DNA of 5,672 nucleotides, taken from assembly GCA_007127625.1 (NCBI GenBank), contig SKYZ01000419.1:1-5672 (forward strand), read 5' to 3'. Below are positions 1 to 5,672 of this stretch, one piece after another. The stretch's first letter is position 1. Each line of letters starts with the position of its first letter. Below the pieces are notes generated by a model that was not told the DNA's origin, made no database searches, and worked only from the letters and a program-made list of their open reading frames with translations. The translations under genes were made by a program, and so were the position numbers. The DNA is from Aquisalimonas sp. (GTDB lineage Bacteria > Pseudomonadota > Gammaproteobacteria > Nitrococcales > Aquisalimonadaceae).

Positions 1-1
1 A

Positions 2-226
2 CCGCAGCGCCCCAACGAGCCGGACTGGAACCGGGCCAACTCCCGCCACCGCCAGATCTACAGTGACCGCGTCGGCCAGGCCGCGGCGAAGAATCGCGAG
101 CCGTTCCTGTTACAGGCCTACCGGCGGAACATGGGGGAGAAGATCGTGCTGACCCGCGACACCTCCGCCCCCATCTACGTGAACGGTCGCCACTGGGGCG
201 CGTGCCGGGTAATTCACCTGCCGTAG
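2..226 (+). CDS. C-terminal end of a methyl-accepting chemotaxis-type sensory protein (5' partial)
   Basis: The frame is open from the window edge to a TAG at 224-226 and gives 74 residues. The stretch contains, in order, an 'RHRQIYSDRVG' segment, 'AAAKNREPFLLQAYRR' and 'SAPIYVNGRHWGACRV'. This matches the conserved tail found on many proteobacterial chemoreceptors, where a small sensory region follows the signalling domain; family members typically read 'NRxKRIFDDRxGLAAARNTxPFLLQTYRRD' in short conserved blocks, then 'SxPIYVNGRHWG'. The signalling hairpin, membrane segments and start lie outside the window, so its ligand and topology cannot be given. The usual Gly-rich turn after 'YRRxMG' is shortened here, and the final residues (VIHLP) differ from the common 'LRLAY'-type ending. 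It converges on sufU with a 10-base gap and is functionally unrelated to the Suf genes. The family assignment rests on recalled motif resemblance. Confidence 0.75.
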   Translation, partial: PQRPNEPDWNRANSRHRQIYSDRVGQAAAKNREPFLLQAYRRNMGEKIVLTRDTSAPIYVNGRHWGACRVIHLP

Positions 227-237
227 GTGCCGGGCAC
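202..237. other. Nested inverted repeats across the convergent gene ends
   Basis: A perfect 5-bp inverted repeat (CACCT at 215-219, AGGTG at 225-229, 5-base loop) spans the stop codon of the left-hand gene. It lies inside a second pair, GTGCC at 202-206 and GGCAC at 233-237, the latter touching the sufU stop. An 8-base direct repeat GTGCCGGG also occurs at 202-209 and 227-234. There is no T-run on either strand, so this is not a textbook intrinsic terminator. It could be a weak bidirectional transcription end or a chance pattern in GC-rich DNA. Confidence 0.3.
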
Positions 238-689
238 TAACCCTCGGTGCTGGCCGCGCCGTCTTCGCCGTCGCCGGCCAGCGCCGCCTCCAGCGAGGCC
301 CAGGCAAGCCGTGCACACTTGATCCGGGACGGGAAGCGGCGCACGCCACGGAGCGGTTCCAGCCCTGCAGGCAGGTCCTCCTCGTCCTGACCATCCATGA
401 CTGCGCGGAACCGGGCGGTAATGGCTTCGGCCTCGTCCACGGAGCAGCCCTGCAGGGTATCCGTGAGGAGGGAGGCGGACGCGGTGGCAATGGCGCAGCT
501 CTCCCCCTGAAAGCCGATGGCGTGGATGACGCCATCACGCACGTCCAGGGTGAGCTCGATGCTGTCGCCGCACAGGGGGTTGTAGCCGTGGCCACGGTGG
601 GTTGCCGGGTCCACGGCCACGTAATTCCGCGGCTTGCGGTTATGCTCCAAGATCACGTCCTGGTAGAGCTTGAATAGATCGTCGGCCAT
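237..689 (-). CDS. sufU: SufU, zinc-dependent sulfurtransferase of the Suf system (IscU fold)
   Basis: At 150 residues this is close to the usual SufU length (about 147 in B. subtilis). SufU binds one zinc ion, takes the persulfide sulfur from SufS and passes it towards SufBCD. The expected ligands are present: Cys40 and Asp42 in 'NPLCGD', Cys65 in 'GESCAIATAS', and Cys125 in 'FPSRIKCARLAW'. Two features separate it from the scaffold IscU: the extra segment between the second and third conserved cysteines (about residues 95-117, with 'DGQDEEDLPAGLEPL'), and Lys124 directly before the last cysteine where IscU has histidine. Cys82 is an additional, non-ligand cysteine. A short acidic, low-complexity tail (about 138-150) follows the fold. 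The ATG directly abuts the sufS stop (TGAATG) and I see no Shine-Dalgarno sequence before it, so translation is probably coupled to sufS. It is the last gene of the operon. The family call is firm; SufU-type over IscU-type rests on the insertion and the Lys. Confidence 0.93.
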   Translation of the reverse strand: MADDLFKLYQDVILEHNRKPRNYVAVDPATHRGHGYNPLCGDSIELTLDVRDGVIHAIGFQGESCAIATASASLLTDTLQGCSVDEAEAITARFRAVMDGQDEEDLPAGLEPLRGVRRFPSRIKCARLAWASLEAALAGDGEDGAASTEG

Positions 690-1943
690 TCAGGCAAACA
701 GTCGCCGGACCTTGTCGATGGATGCCACCAGCTGATCCACCTCCGCCCGAGTGTTGTAGACGCCGAAGGAGGCCCGCGCCGTGGCGGGAATGCCGTAGCG
801 CTGCATCACCGGCTGCGCGCAGTGGTGCCCCGAACGAATGGCAACCCCGTCGTTGTCCAGGATGGTGCCGATGTCGTGGGGATGCGCTTCGTCCATGACG
901 AACGACAGTGCCGCCGCCTTGCGCCGGGCGTTACCGATGATCCGGACACCCTCCATGGCACTCACTTGCTCGTGGGCGTAGGCAAGCAGATCCGCCTCGT
1001 GGGCTGCGACCTTGTCCAGCCCCAGGCCCATAAGCCACTCGATACCGGCACCCATGCCGATGACACCAGCGATGTTCGGCGTCCCCGCCTCGAACCGCTG
1101 GGGCGGTTCGGCGAACTCCGAGCGCTCGAAGGTGACGGTCTTGATCATGTCACCGCCGCCGTGCCACGGCGGCATGGCGGCCAGCAGCTCGTACCGGCCC
1201 CACAGCACGCCGACGCCGCTGGGACCATAGGTCTTGTGCCCGGAGAAGACGAAGAAGTCGCAGCCCAGCGCCTGCACGTCCACCGGCATGTGGGGCGCGG
1301 ACTGGGCGCCGTCCACCAGCACCGGCACATCCTGCGCATGGGCCAGTTCGACGATCTCCGCCACGGGATTGATGGTGCCCAGGGCGTTGGAGACGTGGAT
1401 CACGCTGACAAACTTGGTGCGCTTGTTGATGCGTGCGGCCACGTCGTCCAGGTCCAGCTCACCGGCGTCGGAAAACGGCACCACCACCAGCTTCGCCCCG
1501 GTGGCATCGCACAGGAGCTGCCACGGCACGATATTGGAGTGGTGCTCCATGCCGGTGACCAGGATCTCGTCGCCGGCCTGCAACCGCGGGCGCACGAAGC
1601 TGTTGGCCACCAGGTTGATGCCCTCGGTGGTCCCGCGGGTGAACACCACCTCGTCTTCCGAGGGCGCGTTCAGGAAGCGCTGGACGGTGCCTCTCACAGC
1701 CTCGAAGGCGGTGGTGGAGCGTTGCGAGAGCTCATGGACGCCCCGATGGATATTGGCGTAGTAACTGCGATAACAGTCGCTGACGGCGTCGATCACCACA
1801 TCGGGCTTCTGCGCCGTGGCACCGTTGTCCAGATAGACCAGCGGCTTGCCGTTGATCTCCTGTTGCAGAATCGGGAACCGGGCGCGGATGGCATCCACGT
1901 CCAGCCCCGACGCCGTGCTGACCACCGGGTCGACCTGACTCAT
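690..1943 (-). CDS. sufS: SufS, PLP-dependent cysteine desulfurase (group II)
   Basis: This 417-residue enzyme (E. coli SufS has 406) converts L-cysteine to alanine and carries the sulfur as a persulfide on its active-site cysteine. Visible residues are His134 in 'GMEHHSN' (stacks on PLP), Asp211 and Gln214 in 'DGAQ', the PLP lysine Lys237 in 'FSGHKTYGP', the persulfide Cys375 in 'RSGHHCAQPVM', and Arg390 in 'TARASFGVYNT' (substrate carboxylate). All sit 11 positions after their E. coli counterparts. His356 in 'HPHD', 19 residues before Cys375, corresponds to the B. subtilis SufS histidine (His342) that swaps onto the SufU zinc; E. coli, which uses SufE, has Tyr there. This supports pairing with the adjacent SufU. 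The ATG overlaps the sufD stop as ATGA and is preceded by GAGG with 8 bases of spacing. sufU follows with no gap. Confidence 0.97.
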   Translation of the reverse strand: MSQVDPVVSTASGLDVDAIRARFPILQQEINGKPLVYLDNGATAQKPDVVIDAVSDCYRSYYANIHRGVHELSQRSTTAFEAVRGTVQRFLNAPSEDEVVFTRGTTEGINLVANSFVRPRLQAGDEILVTGMEHHSNIVPWQLLCDATGAKLVVVPFSDAGELDLDDVAARINKRTKFVSVIHVSNALGTINPVAEIVELAHAQDVPVLVDGAQSAPHMPVDVQALGCDFFVFSGHKTYGPSGVGVLWGRYELLAAMPPWHGGGDMIKTVTFERSEFAEPPQRFEAGTPNIAGVIGMGAGIEWLMGLGLDKVAAHEADLLAYAHEQVSAMEGVRIIGNARRKAAALSFVMDEAHPHDIGTILDNDGVAIRSGHHCAQPVMQRYGIPATARASFGVYNTRAEVDQLVASIDKVRRLFA

Positions 1944-3271
1944 AACAGTTTCCTCACCGCCTCCTCACCGGGCAGCAGCGACAGTAGCGCTTCCCGCTCG
2001 TATGCCTGCAGCGACGGCAGCGCCATGTCGTCCAGCATTTCGTTGGCGAAGGCAAAGGTTAGCACGCCCCGGGCCTCCTGGTCGGAGATCCCACGGGTAC
2101 GCATGTAGAACACCGCGTTCTCGTCCAGCTGCCCCACCGTGGAACCGTGGCCGCACTTGACGTCGTCGGCGTAGATCTCCAGGCGTGGATTGGAGTGGGC
2201 GATGCCCTTGGGGCTCAACAGCAGGTTGCGGTTCTCCTGGCCGGCATCGGTCTTCTGCGCGCCCTTGGCCACCTGAATCAGGCCGTCGAAGACGGACTCC
2301 GCCTTGCCGTCCAGCACACCCTTGACCAGCTGCTCGCTGGTGCAGTGATCGGCGTTGTGGCGCACCCATGTGTGGACGTCCGAGAACTGGCCGTTGCGCA
2401 CCAGGTACAGGCCGTTCAGGTTGGCGCTGGCCCCCGGGCCGTCCAGGTTGACGTAGAAATCCGTACGCAGCCGTTGACCACCAGCGTGCATCGCGTGAGC
2501 GTTCAACTGCGAATCGCGGTCCAGGGTGGTGTGGATCACGCCCAGGTGCGAGCCCTTGTCGCCCTCGCTGGCGTAATGGAACAGGTTGACCACGCTGTTG
2601 GCGTCAGCGATCACCTCGGTCACCGGCGCGGTGAGATAGGCGGCGCCATCGCTGCCTTCGTGCCGCTGTACCACGGTGAACTCGGAGCTCGTGGCGGCGT
2701 GAATCAGCACCCGCGGCCATGCGGCAACACCGGTGGACTCCGCCGTCATGACGCTGACCAGCTCCAGGGGCTGCTCCGGGGCCGCCCCGCTGACCACTTC
2801 GATGACCACGCCCTGGGTGGCAAACGCGGTGTTCAGCGCCAGGAACGGATGCGGCTCCGCATCCGCGTGGCGTGCCAGATGCTGTTCGGCGACGCCGCCG
2901 TCTTCGTCCAGGGCAGCGGCGAGGGTGCGCACGCGCACACCGTCGGGCAGGCGCTCAAGCTCGGACCGCTCGGTATCCAGCACGCCGTCCACCATGACGA
3001 TGCGCACGGCATCTTCCACCACCGCCAGATTGGCAGCGGCTTCATTGCTCAGGGTCCCTGGCACCTGGGCTGGCCGGAAGTGGTCCTGGGTCACGTTCCC
3101 CAGGCGGGTCTGCTTCCACGCCTCCACCTTGCGCCCCGGAAACCCGGCCGCCTCGAACCGCTGCATGGCAGCTTCGCGGCGCGTTGCCCACCAGGCCGGC
3201 TCCGCCGAGCGATCCCGGGCCTGGAAATCCTGCAGGTAGACACTGCTCTGCTCTGCTACAGCTTCCATCAT
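1940..3271 (-). CDS. sufD: SufD, scaffold subunit of the SufBC2D Fe-S assembly complex
   Basis: SufD pairs with SufB to form the beta-helical scaffold on which SufC ATP hydrolysis drives cluster building; it is also linked to iron acquisition. The protein is 443 residues (E. coli 423). The N-terminal third is helical with 'GFPGRKVEAWKQTRL' near residues 43-57, typical of SufD ('...K.E.WKYT.L'). The C-terminal core has 'YADDVKCGHGSTVGQLD', giving Cys373 and His375, equivalent to E. coli Cys358 and His360, the latter implicated in cluster formation. 'FYMRTRGI' and the helical SufC-binding end follow. Two consecutive ATG codons (3269-3271 and 3266-3268) could start it; a weak GGGG at 3275-3278 is 3 or 6 bases away, so the second ATG is as good or better. 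It begins 23 bases after the sufC stop and overlaps sufS by 4 bases. Confidence 0.96.
   Translation of the reverse strand: MMEAVAEQSSVYLQDFQARDRSAEPAWWATRREAAMQRFEAAGFPGRKVEAWKQTRLGNVTQDHFRPAQVPGTLSNEAAANLAVVEDAVRIVMVDGVLDTERSELERLPDGVRVRTLAAALDEDGGVAEQHLARHADAEPHPFLALNTAFATQGVVIEVVSGAAPEQPLELVSVMTAESTGVAAWPRVLIHAATSSEFTVVQRHEGSDGAAYLTAPVTEVIADANSVVNLFHYASEGDKGSHLGVIHTTLDRDSQLNAHAMHAGGQRLRTDFYVNLDGPGASANLNGLYLVRNGQFSDVHTWVRHNADHCTSEQLVKGVLDGKAESVFDGLIQVAKGAQKTDAGQENRNLLLSPKGIAHSNPRLEIYADDVKCGHGSTVGQLDENAVFYMRTRGISDQEARGVLTFAFANEMLDDMALPSLQAYEREALLSLLPGEEAVRKLL
1952..1955 (-). promoter_or_regulatory. Ribosome binding site of sufS, inside the end of sufD
   Basis: On the minus strand GAGG lies 8 bases before the sufS ATG and supports that start at the ATGA overlap. 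A second, perfect AGGAGG at 1960-1965 is 16 bases away, too far for ordinary use from this ATG. Both lie within the last codons of sufD. Confidence 0.6.
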
Positions 3272-3294
3272 GTACCCCGTTGGTCGGCGTGGGC

Positions 3295-4053
3295 TCAGGC
3301 CGCGCTGTTCTCTTCGAACAGCGCGTAACCGGACTCTTCCAGCTCCACGGCAAGTTCCTTGCCGCCCGACTTGACGATGCGGCCGTCCACCATGACGTGC
3401 ACGGTATCCGGCACGATGTAGTTGAGCAGGCGCTGATAGTGGGTGATCAGCAGAAACCCGCGCTCCGGCGAACGCAGGGAGTTGACCCCGTGGGAGACGG
3501 TACGCAGGGCGTCGATGTCCAGCCCGGAGTCGGTCTCGTCCAGGATCGCCAGCCGCGGCTCCAGCACCGCCATCTGGAAAATCTCGTTGCGCTTCTTCTC
3601 GCCACCGGAGAAACCTGAGTTCACGGGGCGCTTGAGCAGCGCTTCGTCCATCTGCACCAGCTCCATGCGCTCACGCACGTGCCGGAGGAACTGGGCGGCA
3701 TCCACTTCCGGCTCGCCGCGGTGCTTGCGCACGGCGTTGGCGGCGGCGCGGAGGAAATAGGTGTTGGAGACACCCGGGATCTCCACCGGGTACTGGAACC
3801 CCAGGAACAGCCCCTCGCGGGCGCGCTCCTCCGGCTCCATTTCCAGCACGTCCTTGCCGTCCAGCAGGACTTCGCCCTCGGTCACCTCGTAGGCAGCGTC
3901 ACCGGCGATGACCTTCGCCAGGGTGCTCTTGCCGGAGCCGTTGGGCCCCATGATGGCGTGCACCTGGCCCACCTCCAGGGTCAGGTTGATGCCCTTGAGG
4001 ATTTCCTCGCCTTCGATTTCGGCGTGCAGGTTGCGAATCTCAAGCAATGCCAT
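3295..4053 (-). CDS. sufC: SufC, ABC-type ATPase of the Fe-S assembly complex
   Basis: SufC is a soluble cytoplasmic ABC ATPase that binds SufB and SufD and powers the structural change needed for cluster assembly; it is not a transporter. At 252 residues it matches the family (E. coli 248). All ABC motifs are present: Walker A 'GPNGSGKST' at 36-44, Q-loop Gln87 in 'LGFQYP', signature 'SGGEKKRNE' at 149-157, Walker B ending 'LAILDETDSGLD' with Asp172 and Glu173, and the switch histidine His205 in 'LLITHYQRLL'. The 'SGGEKKRNEIFQM' and 'DETDSGLDIDAL' forms are specific to SufC among ABC proteins. The ATG at 4051-4053 has GGAG 8 bases upstream. It lies 78 bases after sufB, the widest gap in the operon, which holds a strong stem-loop; sufD follows 23 bases later. 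Confidence 0.98.
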   Translation of the reverse strand: MALLEIRNLHAEIEGEEILKGINLTLEVGQVHAIMGPNGSGKSTLAKVIAGDAAYEVTEGEVLLDGKDVLEMEPEERAREGLFLGFQYPVEIPGVSNTYFLRAAANAVRKHRGEPEVDAAQFLRHVRERMELVQMDEALLKRPVNSGFSGGEKKRNEIFQMAVLEPRLAILDETDSGLDIDALRTVSHGVNSLRSPERGFLLITHYQRLLNYIVPDTVHVMVDGRIVKSGGKELAVELEESGYALFEENSAA

Positions 4054-4061
4054 TGTCCAGA

Positions 4062-4065
4062 CTCC
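4062..4065 (-). promoter_or_regulatory. Ribosome binding site of sufC
   Basis: GGAG on the minus strand is separated from the sufC ATG by 8 bases. It lies downstream of, and outside, the predicted stem-loop at 4087-4110, so that structure should not hide it. Confidence 0.65.
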
Positions 4066-4086
4066 AGATTCCTGTGTATCCAGTCG

Positions 4087-4110
4087 GGCCCGGCACCGAG
4101 GCGCCGGACC
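4087..4110 (-). other. RNA stem-loop in the sufB-sufC spacer
   Basis: Read as minus-strand RNA, arm GGUCCGGCGC pairs with GUGCCGGGCC around a CUCG tetraloop. All ten positions pair, eight by Watson-Crick and two as G-U wobbles. On the plus strand the wobbles become C/A mismatches, so the complete stem exists only in the suf transcript. No U-run follows, so it is unlikely to be a full intrinsic terminator. It begins 21 bases after the sufB stop and ends 33 bases before the sufC ATG. Possible roles are protecting the 3' end of a sufB fragment, marking a processing site, or partial attenuation. Confidence 0.55.
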
Positions 4111-4131
4111 GGTTCTATTCGTGTTGCCGGA

Positions 4132-5601
<1,470 letters not shown>

Positions 5602-5608
5602 TGACACG

Positions 5609-5612
5609 CTCC
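5609..5612 (-). promoter_or_regulatory. Ribosome binding site of sufB (decides the start)
   Basis: GGAG on the minus strand sits 7 bases before the ATG at 5599-5601 and 1 base before the in-frame GTG at 5605-5607. The spacing favours the ATG and removes two residues from the longest reading. Confidence 0.65.
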
Positions 5613-5614
5613 GC

Positions 5615-5671
5615 TCAGCTGACTGCCGTTTTGACCCGTATGTCGATGCCGCGGAGGCTGGGGTGCTCCGG
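5615..5671 (-). CDS. C-terminal tail of the gene upstream of sufB (5' partial), unidentified, possibly an Rrf2/IscR-type regulator
   Basis: One minus-strand frame reads 18 codons, [18 protein letters not shown], then a TGA at 5615-5617. Fifteen of the 18 codons end in G or C, against about 12 of 19 in the competing frame that is continuous with sufB, so this looks like real coding sequence. It ends 13 bases before the sufB ATG, as expected for an operon partner. Suf operons of this type often begin with an Rrf2-family regulator, and E. coli IscR ends in a similar 'IDVKLRA' tail, which 'IDIRVKTA' vaguely recalls. That resemblance is short and only suggestive; the tail alone does not identify the protein. 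Confidence 0.5.
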   Translation of the reverse strand, partial: PEHPSLRGIDIRVKTAVS

Positions 5672-5672
5672 C

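Noticed and set aside
110..595. A 161-residue minus-strand frame overlapping sufU and the chemoreceptor tail
   Set aside because: It is out of frame with sufU and crosses the convergent junction; its Pro/Ser/Arg-rich product has no family features.
237..689. IscU instead of SufU
   Set aside because: The extra segment before the last cysteine, the Lys preceding it, and the sufS neighbour all indicate SufU.
822..2108. A 428-residue plus-strand open frame opposite sufS and the end of sufD
   Set aside because: It is antisense to genes with complete catalytic motifs, is rich in Gly, His, Val, Gln and Asp as expected for the complement of GC3-rich codons, and shows no recognisable domain.
2147..3328. 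A 393-residue plus-strand open frame opposite sufD
   Set aside because: Same composition artefact; sufD in the other direction has the family's conserved residues.
5608..5672. Continuation of the sufB frame to the window edge as an N-terminal extension
   Set aside because: SufB is already full length from the ATG, the ATG has a well-spaced GGAG, and another frame in this stretch has better third-position GC and a stop suited to an upstream gene.

Overview
The window is a high-GC proteobacterial chromosome segment. Almost all of it is one minus-strand operon for iron-sulfur cluster assembly (SUF system). In transcription order it reads sufB, sufC, sufD, sufS, sufU, running from about base 5601 down to 237. 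The GC-rich third codon positions, the SufBCD sequences close to E. coli, and the neighbouring chemoreceptor tail all fit a gammaproteobacterium, possibly a Chromatiales/Ectothiorhodospiraceae-like one. That placement is an inference from protein character only.

Layout from left to right: bases 2-226 (+) hold the last 74 codons of a chemotaxis-receptor-like protein. It converges on sufU with only 10 bases between the two stop codons. sufU (237-689), sufS (690-1943), sufD (1940-3271), sufC (3295-4053) and sufB (4132-5601) follow, all on the minus strand. At the right edge (5615-5671, minus) is the C-terminal tail of one more gene, which ends 13 bases before sufB and is probably its operon partner. 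No stretch over 300 bases lacks a gene. The only sizeable gap is the 77-base sufB-sufC spacer, which can form a strong RNA stem-loop.

How the genes work together: SufS removes sulfur from cysteine as a persulfide. SufU, a zinc protein of the IscU fold, accepts that sulfur and relays it to the SufBC2D complex, where SufC is the ATPase and SufB/SufD form the cluster-building scaffold. The set is the SufU-type pathway and not the SufE-type of E. coli: no sufE or sufA is present in the window. SufS carries a histidine (His356) at the position where B. subtilis SufS supplies a zinc ligand to SufU, and E. coli SufS has tyrosine there. All catalytic and ligand residues I could check are intact.

I did not find an undescribed system. 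The items worth a second look are the SufU/SufS pairing in a Gram-negative-looking context, the sufB-sufC stem-loop, the identity of the upstream gene, and the compact convergent junction.
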